DNA of 64,000 nucleotides from Evansella sp. AB-P1 (GTDB lineage Bacteria; Bacillota; Bacilli; Bacillales; Salisediminibacteriaceae), in the NCBI RefSeq assembly GCF_029688925.1, contig NZ_JARUKY010000009.1, positions 1 through 64,000 of the forward strand, in the 5' to 3' direction. Under the pieces are notes generated by a model. The model was given only the letters and a program-made list of their open reading frames with translations. It was not told the DNA's origin and ran no database searches. The position numbers and the translations under genes are program-made. This document shows, piece after piece, positions 8,874 to 17,445 of this stretch; position 1 is the stretch's first letter, and every line of letters begins with the position of its first letter.

Positions 8874-9236
8874 TCAACCCTCCAATTCGAGCTGGAGTTT
8901 CTCCAACCCTTGTTCTAGGTCCAATGCTGTTGGGACTTCATTTAACATAATCCCCATATCAACAAGGGTTATAGCAACAGCTGGCCGAATTCCAGTTAAA
9001 ACAACCATTGCACCCATTAGGTTAGACATATCCACTACGTCACCCAACACTTTTGCAATGAAAGAATCAATCATTTCAACAGAGGTAAGGTCAATTACAA
9101 CACCACGAGAACCTTCTGCATGTATTTTACTTAGTACATCCTCTTGAAACTGTAATGCTGTTTTATCGTCTAACTCTACTTGAACAGATATTAATAAATA
9201 GTCGTGAAGTTTTAGAATTGGTATACGCAAAATCAA
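8874..9236 (-). CDS. rsbS: RsbS, stressosome STAS scaffold
   Basis: A single STAS domain of 120 residues (B. subtilis 121). The phosphorylation region [16 protein letters not shown] places the acceptor at Ser58, equivalent to Ser59. With RsbR it forms the large cytoplasmic stressosome that sequesters RsbT. It starts at TTG 9236 after AAGGGGGG; no other start is possible. Confidence 0.96.
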   Translation of the reverse strand: MILRIPILKLHDYLLISVQVELDDKTALQFQEDVLSKIHAEGSRGVVIDLTSVEMIDSFIAKVLGDVVDMSNLMGAMVVLTGIRPAVAITLVDMGIMLNEVPTALDLEQGLEKLQLELEG

Positions 9237-9245
9237 TACCCCCCT

Positions 9246-10070
9246 TTACCCTTCAAACTCAATAATTTTACGATTCGTCAACTCAAGAGCAGATTCTATT
9301 CCTTTTTTTAATGTGCTTTTTGTTGGAAATTTACTTAGATCTATTCCAAGATTTACTATGGTCTGTGCTATTTCAGGGCGAATCCCCACTAGAATACAAG
9401 ATGCTCCAACGAGACGGACCGCTTCTGAGGCTTGAATGATATGATGGGCAACCATCGTGTCTACTACAGGAACTCCTGTAATATCAATTAACACTACCTC
9501 TGATCGATGTTCAATAACTCCATGCAGAAGATTTTCCATAATATATTTAGCCCGTTCTGTATCAATCATTCCAATAAGCGGCATTACACTAATATTATCT
9601 ACTACAGGAATTAGAGGTGCTGACAGTTCCTTTAAAGCCATTTTTTGTAAAAAAACTGTATTCTCCCAAGAACCTGAATACTCGTTTACTAAGATGTTAA
9701 CAATCTCATCTATCCAATTCTCTATTTCTTGTAAAAAAAACAGACTTTGATATTGTTCATTTCCACTATTTGATAATGTTTTGACTATTTTTTTCCTAAA
9801 ATCTTGTAACCCACGAATAATATAATTTAGCGGCCAACCTAACTGGATAAGTCGTTCTGTAAATAATATTAATGATTCTTGTCCAGTGTCCTCACCGTTT
9901 TTCACTGTTGAGAAAAGCTTGTCCACAAATTCGCGGTTCGTGTTTTCGTACATCGTATCTGTAATGTTTTGCAATGAATCTTCTGTTCTAAATTTCCGAA
10001 TTTCTTTTAACCATTGTTCAACAATTTCATCTTGATGCTGGAAAATTGCGTCCTGTATTTTTGAGTCCAT
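9246..10070 (-). CDS. rsbRA: RsbRA, stressosome sensor subunit
   Basis: 274 residues, the same as B. subtilis RsbRA. The N-terminal half (to about residue 135) is the helical, non-heme-globin-like sensor domain; the C-terminal half is a STAS domain. Two phosphorylatable threonines are kept, in MIDTERA and VVDTMVA, exactly 34 residues apart as in B. subtilis T171/T205. It is the first gene of the operon (ATG 10070 after GGGGGAG). A TATAAT-like box lies upstream near 10171-10180, but no clear -35 was found. The first hairpin array begins about 180 bp upstream. Confidence 0.95.
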   Translation of the reverse strand: MDSKIQDAIFQHQDEIVEQWLKEIRKFRTEDSLQNITDTMYENTNREFVDKLFSTVKNGEDTGQESLILFTERLIQLGWPLNYIIRGLQDFRKKIVKTLSNSGNEQYQSLFFLQEIENWIDEIVNILVNEYSGSWENTVFLQKMALKELSAPLIPVVDNISVMPLIGMIDTERAKYIMENLLHGVIEHRSEVVLIDITGVPVVDTMVAHHIIQASEAVRLVGASCILVGIRPEIAQTIVNLGIDLSKFPTKSTLKKGIESALELTNRKIIEFEG

Positions 10071-10249
10071 CCAATTTCTCCCCCACTTTACAGAATGAAT
10101 GTTATTTCTATTATTCCACTGATTCTAATCTATTGCAATTAATCCAATACTAATTTCATTAAAAAACATACAATTATACGATAGATTAAAAAAGTATCTA
10201 ATAGTATGGACGTTAGTTTTATTTTATTTATAATCCTTAGAGGAAGATT

Positions 10250-10980
10250 AGCGGTTCTATCTTCCTGTAAACCTTCTTTTCCCCTTTTGCAGACTTATTG
10301 GTTCGCTTCTATTTGCCTGCAAATCTCTTTTTCCTGTTTGCAGGCTCATTGGCGGCCTTCTATCTTCCTGCAAATCTCTTTTTCCTGTTTGCAGGCTTAT
10401 TGGATCACTTCTATTTGCCTGCAAACCTCTTTTTCCTGTTTGCAGGCTTATTGGCGGACTTCTATCTTCCTGCAAACCTCTTTTTCCTGTTTGCAGGCTT
10501 ATTGGCGGACTTCTATCTTCCCGCAAATCTTCTTTTTCCTGTTTGCAGGCTTATTGGATCGCTTCTATTTGCCTGCAAACCTCTTTTTCCTGTTTGCAGG
10601 CTTATTGGCGGACTTCTATCTTCCTGCAAACCTCTTTTTCCCTTTTGTAGGCTTATTGGACACCTTCTATATTCCTGCAAACCTTCCTTTCCCCTTTTGC
10701 AGGCTTATTGGCGGCCTTCTATCTTCCTGCAAACCTCTTTTTCCTGTTTGCAGGCTTATTGGACACCTTCTATATTCCTGCAAATCTTCTTTTTCCCTTT
10801 TGCAGGTTCATTGGACACCTTCTATGTTCCCGCAAATCTTCTTTTCCCTTTTGTAGGTTCATTGGACATCTTCTATGTTCCCGCAAATCTTCTTTTCCCC
10901 TTTTGTAGGTTCATTGGACATCTTCTATGTTCCCGCAAATCTTCTTTTCCCCTTTTGCAGGTTCATTGGCAACCTTCCAT
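10250..10980. repeat. Hairpin-repeat array 1 (about 14 units, 51 bp)
   Basis: About fourteen tandem units with a 51-bp period. The typical unit holds a 9-bp inverted repeat, CCTGCAAAC and GTTTGCAGG, around the pyrimidine loop CTCTTTTTCCT, followed by a linker such as TTATTGGCGGACTTCTATCT. Linkers come in a few recurring versions (GGCGGAC, GGATCAC, GGACACC) and are not unique. Units toward the right edge carry GCAAATCTTC and CCGC in the left arm. Because 51 is divisible by three, all frames stay open and give spurious ORFs of up to 248 codons. The array fills the gap between the ndoA terminator and the rsbRA upstream region. Confidence 0.9.
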
Positions 10981-11029
10981 TTCACCGTATTTTCGCATTT
11001 CTATAATTTGTTATCAGCTTCGAACAATG

Positions 11030-11061
11030 AAAAAAGACTACTGATCACTTCATCAGTAGTC
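11030..11061 (-). terminator. Terminator of ndoA
   Basis: Perfect 10-bp hairpin GACTACTGAT/ATCAGTAGTC with a 6-nt loop and T6 on the minus strand, 24 bp after the ndoA stop. Confidence 0.9.
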
Positions 11062-11084
11062 CTTCCCATTATGTACGGACGATG

Positions 11085-11435
11085 TCAAAAGTCAATCAAG
11101 CCTAAACTAATCTTTAAGGCATCATTCACTTTTGTCATCATATCATCGTCCAGATGTGTTATTTTGTCTGTTAAGCGTTGTTTATCAATTGTTCGAACTT
11201 GTTCTAACAAAATTACTGAATCCCTATCAAACCCATAGCGTTTCGCATTAATTTCTACGTGAGTCGGTAACTTTGCTTTCTGAATTTGTGCAGTAATCGC
11301 CGCTACAATAACTGTAGGGCTAAAACGATTACCGATATTATTTTGAATGATTAACACTGGTCGGATTCCACCTTGCTCTGATCCAACAACGGGTGAAAGG
11401 TCTGCAAAATAAACATCACCACGTTTAACATTCAA
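11085..11435 (-). CDS. ndoA: NdoA (MazF-type) mRNA endoribonuclease toxin
   Basis: A 116-residue MazF-fold toxin nearly identical to B. subtilis NdoA (EndoA), with [29 protein letters not shown] and the conserved [12 protein letters not shown]. Enzymes of this family cut single-stranded RNA at UACAU. TTG 11435 is chosen because the B. subtilis gene also starts at TTG at this point and GGGGTG lies upstream; GTG 11450 is inside ndoAI. It starts 4 nt after the antitoxin stop. The sequence appears intact, so the cell needs a working antitoxin. Confidence 0.96.
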   Translation of the reverse strand: MNVKRGDVYFADLSPVVGSEQGGIRPVLIIQNNIGNRFSPTVIVAAITAQIQKAKLPTHVEINAKRYGFDRDSVILLEQVRTIDKQRLTDKITHLDDDMMTKVNDALKISLGLIDF

Positions 11436-11439
11436 TCCC

Positions 11440-11625
11440 TTACACCCCACTAACTAAGCGATCCAACGTGTGTTCAGCTTCCTCCTCGGCAAGAAAGGCT
11501 TCGGTCGCAATGTTTAAATTGATTTTAGCCATCTCCATATAGCCTTGTTGCATCGTTTCACGTATTTGTTGTTTTTTCTGCTCTTTCATGTTCAACATTA
11601 TTTTTTTTGTGCTTTCTTCAGACAC
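11440..11625 (-). CDS. ndoAI: NdoAI antitoxin, shortened: ribbon-helix-helix helices missing
   Basis: 61 residues, against about 93 in B. subtilis. The C-terminal toxin-binding part is intact ([13 protein letters not shown] to RLVSGV). The N-terminus keeps the first strand ([12 protein letters not shown]) and then runs straight into [12 protein letters not shown], so about 32 residues that form both helices of the RHH dimerisation and DNA-binding domain are absent without a frameshift. GTG 11625 is used, 8 nt after GGAGG. It should still bind NdoA, but dimerisation and autorepression are probably lost. A sequencing or assembly error cannot be excluded from one read of the sequence. Confidence 0.85.
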   Translation of the reverse strand: MSEESTKKIMLNMKEQKKQQIRETMQQGYMEMAKINLNIATEAFLAEEEAEHTLDRLVSGV

Positions 11626-11752
11626 AAAAAACACCTCCAGCGCAGCATCAACGTTTTTTATCCTATCTAATCATATCACCTTGTTCACAATTTTGCAAAG
11701 TGACTTTTCTACAAAATACAAGGATATTTTCTCTTAAAATACAATAATTATC

Positions 11753-12934
11753 CTATTCTTTTACAAATACTTTATTTTTTACTCGTACTGGCTGATTATT
11801 TTTGATAATAACACGAGGTACACGATAACTAATTACACATGGAATTTCATAGTTTATTGTCTGTAACCGATTAGCAACCTCATCTACAGGAATGTATTCT
11901 TCCTTTTGTTTCCCTATGAGTGTTACCTTGGTACCAATTGGCACCTTCTTCTTTAATGAAATCATCATTTGATCCATACAGATGCGCCCTACGATGGGAG
12001 CACGTTCCCCGTTTACGAGTACATCTCCAGGTCTATTCATTCGAATCCAGCCGTCGGCATAACCGATTGGCACGGTTCCAATCCATTCACCTTCCGTTGT
12101 TTTATATTCGGCACCATAGCTAATTCCACAGCCCTCATGAAGTTCTTTAACATGCGTAATCCTACTATGCAAGGAAAAGGCCTCTTTTAATCTAAAAGGA
12201 AGAATATCTTTAATTTCCTCTGAGGGTGCTAACCCATACATAGATATTCCGAAGCGAACCATATTATAACACTGATCTCCAAAACGAAGTGCTGTTGCAC
12301 TATTTCCACAATGTTTGAGTGGAATGGAAGAGCTCCATTTTGCTTCAAAGGAATCTATCATTGCTTTAAACTGTCTCTGCTGAGCTTTCAAATAAGAAGT
12401 TTCTAATTCATCTGCTGTGGCATAATGTGTATATATCCCTTCAACTTCAAAGTTAGGATATTTTTTCAAGGTATCAATTAAAGCATATCCTTCTTCTTCT
12501 GTTCTTATACCAATACGTCCCATTCCTGTATCTAATTTAACGTGACATGTAACCTTTGATTTGTCATTTTTTAAAAAATTTGCAGCTTCCTTTACCCATT
12601 CCTCTTGAAAAATTGTAACGGCTATATTTTTTTCAGCTGCAATTGTTACATTTTCTGGTCTAACGTAACCTAAAACTAATATCGGTGCATCTATCCCCGC
12701 ATCCCGAAGAACTAGCGCTTCATCAAGTATCGCTACCCCTAAATACGTTGCACCAGCATCAAGGGCCCCATAAGCAACATCAACAGCACCATGTCCATAT
12801 CCATTTGCTTTTACTGCGGCCATTACTTGGACTTCCTTTGGTAGAATACCCTTTAATTGGGTAATGTTTTCTTGAATAGCGTCTATATTTATTTCGGCCC
12901 ATGTATCTCTGTAAAAATGATTTTTTATATTCAT
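11753..12934 (-). CDS. alr: Alanine racemase
   Basis: A PLP enzyme of 393 residues making D-alanine for peptidoglycan. The PLP lysine is Lys42 in AAVKANGYGHG; the second catalytic base is the Tyr of CGISYGAEYKT; CMDQMMI is also conserved. ATG 12934 follows GGGGGAA by 6 nt, and the TTG upstream falls inside that site. It lies upstream of ndoAI-ndoA, as in B. subtilis, and is separated from ndoAI by about 125 bp. Confidence 0.96.
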   Translation of the reverse strand: MNIKNHFYRDTWAEINIDAIQENITQLKGILPKEVQVMAAVKANGYGHGAVDVAYGALDAGATYLGVAILDEALVLRDAGIDAPILVLGYVRPENVTIAAEKNIAVTIFQEEWVKEAANFLKNDKSKVTCHVKLDTGMGRIGIRTEEEGYALIDTLKKYPNFEVEGIYTHYATADELETSYLKAQQRQFKAMIDSFEAKWSSSIPLKHCGNSATALRFGDQCYNMVRFGISMYGLAPSEEIKDILPFRLKEAFSLHSRITHVKELHEGCGISYGAEYKTTEGEWIGTVPIGYADGWIRMNRPGDVLVNGERAPIVGRICMDQMMISLKKKVPIGTKVTLIGKQKEEYIPVDEVANRLQTINYEIPCVISYRVPRVIIKNNQPVRVKNKVFVKE

Positions 12935-13133
12935 AGAAGGTTCCCCCAAAATCAGTCACTTGTACACAATCTATTCTCCATTATTATCCTCAAGTAGTAG
13001 TGTGTCAATGAAGTTACTTAGATAATTATTTATAATTAAACAATTCGTCAGATAAATATCGTTTTTCTTTAGGATTTTATTGTTTCCCCACTCCTAAACA
13101 ACTTTCATTATATAAAAAATCTTTCCTTTGAAC

Positions 13134-13173
13134 AAAAACAGGCTCAAGAATTTTTATCTTCATGAGCCTGTTT
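13134..13173 (-). terminator. Terminator after the YdcC-type lipoprotein gene
   Basis: 11-bp arms AAACAGGCTCA/TGAGCCTGTTT with a T5 run on the minus strand. This separates the lipoprotein gene from alr. Confidence 0.8.
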
Positions 13174-13180
13174 CCAATAT

Positions 13181-14236
13181 TTATTTCTCTTCTGTTCCAT
13201 ATACACTTCTAGCAACTGCCATAATTTCATCCCGATCTAAATGGTTAGATGAAAGGAAGAAATCAGTCCCTTCATATGACCAGGAAATTGACAATGTTTC
13301 GCCATTTCTAGATAGGGCACCATAAGTAAAACCTAAATCAACTGGTTCTCCCTCATTAATATTCACAGGGGCGCTAGCTTCAACAAATTTACTTTGTTGC
13401 TGTACAATTGTAAAAGGCTCATCCCCTTCATAAGATATGATCACGCGCTTTCCATTTTCTGTATCGACTTCATTCACCTCTGGATAACCTGTCCCTTGTG
13501 GTGTATACATTGGGTAGAAAACAGTAAATGACTCATTCTCATTCTCATTTACTTCCTCTACCTCCGCATCATCCGCCAATGTAGGTATATCCATGTCTAA
13601 TTGAGCATATGTCATATTTCGATCCATATCAAAATCCCCATCACTGAATGATGCATTTAATTCAAAGCTAGAGAATTCTAAATTAACAAGAACAGTTAGG
13701 TCAACGTCCATAATTTTTACAGAAGCTGGGGTAAGATCACTCTTATTTAACATGATCTCCTGCTGATTTAGATTTTTATTCGTATAGTTAGTATTTGTTT
13801 GAAAGACATAGTGTTCTTCTGTTGCAGAAAAAGATCTCTCTGGATCCATTAAAATGTCATCAATCAGCGATTCATAAAGATAAACCTGGCTATTATTTTC
13901 TGGCCAATCACTTTGGAATCTAAAGCTTTTATTCAATGCTGGGGTTAAAACAAATACCCCTTCCTCATTTCTTAAAATAATTTGACTCGGTTCATCTTCG
14001 TCATTACTTAATGCTACCCTATACGAGGAAGGAGATTTGTACCAAACCTCTACTTGATATTCTTGCGGCTCTTCCCCTGTTTGAATTGTCATTTCTGCTT
14101 CAGCCTTGTACCCTGTCAAATCATCACGAATTTTATCAAGCTCATCAATAACATCCTCTTGACTCTTCTCTCCACAAGCAGCTAGTACCAACAACAATGC
14201 GGCAATCACTACAAGTAAGGAAATAACTTTTTTCAT
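13181..14236 (-). CDS. ydcC: Outer-leaflet lipoprotein, LolA/YdcC type
   Basis: 351 residues. A signal peptide ends in the lipobox LVLAAC (Cys21), so the protein is lipid-anchored outside the membrane. The middle resembles the LolA/LolB-like beta fold of the YdcC family (VWYKSPSSYRVAL, ILRNEEGVFVLTP); the C-terminal third resembles DUF4367 (YPEVNEVDTENGKRVIISY). It lies between nnr and alr, as ydcC does in B. subtilis. No substrate can be named; the mature part is strongly acidic, as is common in halotolerant or alkaliphilic species. Confidence 0.85.
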   Translation of the reverse strand: MKKVISLLVVIAALLLVLAACGEKSQEDVIDELDKIRDDLTGYKAEAEMTIQTGEEPQEYQVEVWYKSPSSYRVALSNDEDEPSQIILRNEEGVFVLTPALNKSFRFQSDWPENNSQVYLYESLIDDILMDPERSFSATEEHYVFQTNTNYTNKNLNQQEIMLNKSDLTPASVKIMDVDLTVLVNLEFSSFELNASFSDGDFDMDRNMTYAQLDMDIPTLADDAEVEEVNENENESFTVFYPMYTPQGTGYPEVNEVDTENGKRVIISYEGDEPFTIVQQQSKFVEASAPVNINEGEPVDLGFTYGALSRNGETLSISWSYEGTDFFLSSNHLDRDEIMAVARSVYGTEEK

Positions 14237-14285
14237 TTACTCAACCCCTCTGTCTCATTTCGACGACAAAGGAGGGATGTAATTG

Positions 14286-15818
14286 TTACTGGTAACGTAG
14301 TGAACGAATAACCAAAGGTAACCTATCTACTATATCTGATGCATTCACACTCATGATATCGTGTGTTTTAATCATATCATCAGCAGATTTACCATGGATG
14401 TATACAGCATTTATAATTGCTGTAATGATATTATTGTGCTGTAAAAGAAATGCTAGGATCATTCCAGTTAGAACATCGCCAGAACCACCCTTAGCTAAAG
14501 ATGCGTTCCCCGTTGTATTAACCCACTGTTCACCTAAAGGGGTTGTCACAATTGTCTTAGGTCCTTTTAAAACCACATACATATTGTATTTTTTTGCAAA
14601 GGCTTTGGATAGTGCAAAACGATTAGTCTCGATTTCTGCAATGGAAACACCTACTAACCTTGCCATTTCCCCCGAATGTGGTGTGATAACAGTAGGCCCA
14701 CCAGGACGACCATTTAACCATTCTTCTAATTCCTTTGATAAGTGAAACAAACCATCTGCATCAATGACAAGTGGACCTTTAAAGTCTTTGAAAGAGGTAA
14801 ACAAATCATGTTTCACATCTCTACCCATACCAGGTCCAATTGCAATTCCATCAAAACCGTCTAAGGATCTTTCACTTAAAAAATCATTTGTTAATTGTCC
14901 TTCATTACTTTTTAACGACCAAAATGTAGCTTCTGTCGTTTTTTGAGTTACAATGGGATGAATGACATCTGGAACAGCCAATGTTACTAAACCTACACCA
15001 GAACGGAGACATGCTTCGGTTGATAATACAGGAGCACCGATCATTTCTTGTGCTCCACCTATAATAATTGCTTTTCCAACCGATCCTTTATGGGCGTCTG
15101 GCATCCGCTTGGCAAGCGTATTTCTTACCTGATCTTCCGTGATAACCATTCTTTGAATATTCAATTGTTCAAAAGCTTTTAAAGGAATACCAATATCAAA
15201 TATTTGAAGCTTTCCGTAATAATTTGAATACGGAAAACAATACGCACCTATCTTTGGCGCTTGAAAAGTATACGTCTCGTCAGCCTTTACAGCAATTGAT
15301 ATAGAATCACTTTCCCCCGAAGGAACACCACTAGGAACATCCACTGAAATAACCTTATTGCTACAAAGGTTAATTTCATCTATTAACTCCTTATAAGGAG
15401 TTCGTGGTTCACCTTTTATTCCAGTACCTAAAAGGGCATCTACAATGATTGCGTAGTTGTTTAATGAATACAATACTTGATCCTTTCGTTCAGAATAAGT
15501 AAACCACGCATGTCCTGAACGTTCATAAATTCTTAAATGAGTTAGTGCAGCACCACGGATTTTATGTTCCGGCGGAATTACCCACACGTCCACATTGTAG
15601 CCAGCTTCTTTTAAAATTCGACCAATAACAAAACCGTCTCCCCCATTGTTTCCCGATCCAATTAAGACAACTATCTGATCCTTTTTTTGTAACGATGGTA
15701 ATAATTGTCTACAGAAGGCCTGCCCTGCACTTTCCATTAGGGCAACTTCATTCAGCCCAATAACATCCATGGTATAGCGGTCAATTTGGTGCATTTCATC
15801 ACCTGTTACCACGTACAT
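14286..15818 (-). CDS. nnr: Bifunctional NAD(P)H-hydrate epimerase/dehydratase
   Basis: A fused repair enzyme of 510 residues. Residues 1 to about 215 are the epimerase (YjeF_N; GSGNNGGDGFVIGRIL), and about 225-510 the ADP-dependent dehydratase (carbohydrate-kinase fold; TVITPHSGEMARL, LAKGGSGDVLTGMIL). Together they restore damaged NADH and NADPH hydrates. ATG 15818 is preferred over the start 24 codons upstream because GGGAGGG precedes it by 8 nt and the domain begins at MYVVTGDEM. It is in an operon downstream of acpS. Confidence 0.94.
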   Translation of the reverse strand: MYVVTGDEMHQIDRYTMDVIGLNEVALMESAGQAFCRQLLPSLQKKDQIVVLIGSGNNGGDGFVIGRILKEAGYNVDVWVIPPEHKIRGAALTHLRIYERSGHAWFTYSERKDQVLYSLNNYAIIVDALLGTGIKGEPRTPYKELIDEINLCSNKVISVDVPSGVPSGESDSISIAVKADETYTFQAPKIGAYCFPYSNYYGKLQIFDIGIPLKAFEQLNIQRMVITEDQVRNTLAKRMPDAHKGSVGKAIIIGGAQEMIGAPVLSTEACLRSGVGLVTLAVPDVIHPIVTQKTTEATFWSLKSNEGQLTNDFLSERSLDGFDGIAIGPGMGRDVKHDLFTSFKDFKGPLVIDADGLFHLSKELEEWLNGRPGGPTVITPHSGEMARLVGVSIAEIETNRFALSKAFAKKYNMYVVLKGPKTIVTTPLGEQWVNTTGNASLAKGGSGDVLTGMILAFLLQHNNIITAIINAVYIHGKSADDMIKTHDIMSVNASDIVDRLPLVIRSLRYQ

Positions 15819-15910
15819 TAAAGATTCCCTCCCATCCGCACTAACACTATATGAGGCTGTCCTATACAATATGCAGACTAGCCATGACAAGCTTTAATTA
15901 AATTTAATTT

Positions 15911-16267
15911 TTATTGCTCTATAATCACTTGAGCCGCGGCATATTCAGCCGTATGTGTAATGGATAAATGAATTTTTCTTTGAGAAAATTTTTCCGATTC
16001 AACAACCGGTTTTCCTGCAGAATTATTAAGTATTTTTATATCTTTAAATGATAGGTTTTCTCCAATACCTGATCCTACCGCTTTTGCAAATGCCTCTTTA
16101 GCACAAAAACGCCCTGCTAAAAATTCAATCTTTCGTTTTTTAGATAAAGTTATATAAACCCCTTCTTCCTCAGACGTTAATATTCTGTTAACAAAAGCTG
16201 GTTGTCGGTCTACTAGAGCTTTTATTCTTTTTAATTCAATCAAATCTAAACCAATACCTATAATCAT
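15911..16267 (-). CDS. acpS: Holo-[acyl-carrier-protein] synthase
   Basis: 118 residues, typical for AcpS. GIGLDLIELKRI holds the first metal ligand and FCAKEAFAKAVGSGIG the second motif. It transfers 4'-phosphopantetheine from CoA to apo-ACP, supporting fatty acid synthesis. It is the first gene of the acpS-nnr-lipoprotein run, and its ATG follows GGAGG. Confidence 0.96.
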   Translation of the reverse strand: MIIGIGLDLIELKRIKALVDRQPAFVNRILTSEEEGVYITLSKKRKIEFLAGRFCAKEAFAKAVGSGIGENLSFKDIKILNNSAGKPVVESEKFSQRKIHLSITHTAEYAAAQVIIEQ

Positions 16268-16583
16268 CTAAAATTTCCTCCATATGTACTTTGTCCCTAT
16301 TTTATCATGAAGTCCTTTCACAGAACATTTATACAATGATAGATAGAATTCTTTTTATAATTTTCATTAATAGGCTTCCTTTTCTCTCATATGTTAAAAT
16401 AAGGACGTGTTTTAGAAGGGGCAAGTTATGTTAATAAATAGTTTTATACAACTTTGAAGTTAATAGCTGTTTTCCTAATCTCATATACTTCAAGAAACCA
16501 AGAATCATTTAATAACGGAATGATATTACATTAAACCTAAATTACTTATTCCATGATGTCATTTTTTAAAAGGGGAACGAGAG
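16268..16583. other. Divergent intergenic region acpS/rhomboid
   Basis: 316 bp holding the promoters for both directions; no exact promoter pair stands out. After AAGGGG at 16418-16423 there is a nine-codon frame (ATG 16428, MLINSFIQL), which could be a leader peptide but is too short to support. Nothing else was recognised. Confidence 0.4.
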
Positions 16584-17333
16584 ATGTTTATTAGAAATGA
16601 GAGCTTCGGTCAATTTATTCGTGCGTATCATGTAGTAACTGCATTAATTATCATCCATATTATACTTTATTTATGGATCTATATGTTCCCGTACTTAGGT
16701 GGTAGAGAAATCAGGTTCTACGGGATCGGGAGTAACTTCCATATATATATGGGTGAATATTGGCGGTTGGTGACACCAATATTCTTACATGGTTCACTTG
16801 CTCACATGTTATTTAATTCTTTTTCCTTATTCCTTTTTGGTCCAGCTTTGGAGCAAATGTTAGGAAAAGTAAAGTTCATTTTCGTCTACTTCTTTACAGG
16901 AATTATAGCTAATATTGCTACTTATTTACTTGATGATCTTTATACTTTCCACTTAGGAGCTTCTGGTGCGATTTATGGTTTATTCGGAATCTATCTATAT
17001 ATGGTTTTAGCTCGTAAGGATTTAATCGACCAGACAAACTCTCAATTAATCATGACTATCCTAATTATCGGTATTATTATGACGTTTGTTGGAACGAATA
17101 TAAATGTACTTGCTCATTTATTTGGCTTGATTGCTGGTGCTGCCATTGCTCCAGTAGCATTACGGAAAGTTTCACGTTATGGAAATTTTAGAAATGTACA
17201 TGACACTGAAGAAATAGGCTTCGATCCGAACCGTTGGCAAAAGAGTGCTCGAAACAAAAAGAGGTTGAAAACGATCTTCATTGTTGCGGGAGTTGTACTT
17301 GTGTTATTATTTATCATTCAGTTTTTTATCTAA
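16584..17333 (+). CDS. Rhomboid-family intramembrane serine protease
   Basis: 249 residues with about six or seven hydrophobic segments. The catalytic serine lies in HLGASGAIYGLFG and the catalytic histidine in NINVLAHLFGLIAGA; the HGSLAHMLFNSF loop is also typical. Rhomboids cut transmembrane substrates within the membrane. It corresponds in position to ydcA of B. subtilis, next to acpS. ATG follows AAGGGG by 8 nt. The substrate is unknown. Confidence 0.92.
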   Translation: MFIRNESFGQFIRAYHVVTALIIIHIILYLWIYMFPYLGGREIRFYGIGSNFHIYMGEYWRLVTPIFLHGSLAHMLFNSFSLFLFGPALEQMLGKVKFIFVYFFTGIIANIATYLLDDLYTFHLGASGAIYGLFGIYLYMVLARKDLIDQTNSQLIMTILIIGIIMTFVGTNINVLAHLFGLIAGAAIAPVALRKVSRYGNFRNVHDTEEIGFDPNRWQKSARNKKRLKTIFIVAGVVLVLLFIIQFFI

Positions 17334-17375
17334 CAAACGGGAACAATATTGCTCATTTTTAAGAATCATGTAAAA

Positions 17376-17407
17376 AAAGAAACGGTGGAATAATCCATCG
17401 TTTCTTT
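17376..17407. terminator. Bidirectional terminator, rhomboid/ABC ATPase
   Basis: 14-bp stem AAAGAAACG-TGGA against TCCA-CGTTTCTTT with one G-T pair, between two converging genes. Confidence 0.85.
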
Positions 17408-17445
17408 ATTATTACAGGAATATATTTCTCATAAATACCGTTCAT

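Noticed and set aside
10206-11044. Long open frames across array 1 (up to 248 codons), and similar ones across 30033-30563 and 52736-53944
   Set aside because: They follow the repeat period, occur in several frames on both strands, lack ribosome sites and yield low-complexity repeats. They are a by-product of repeats without stop codons.
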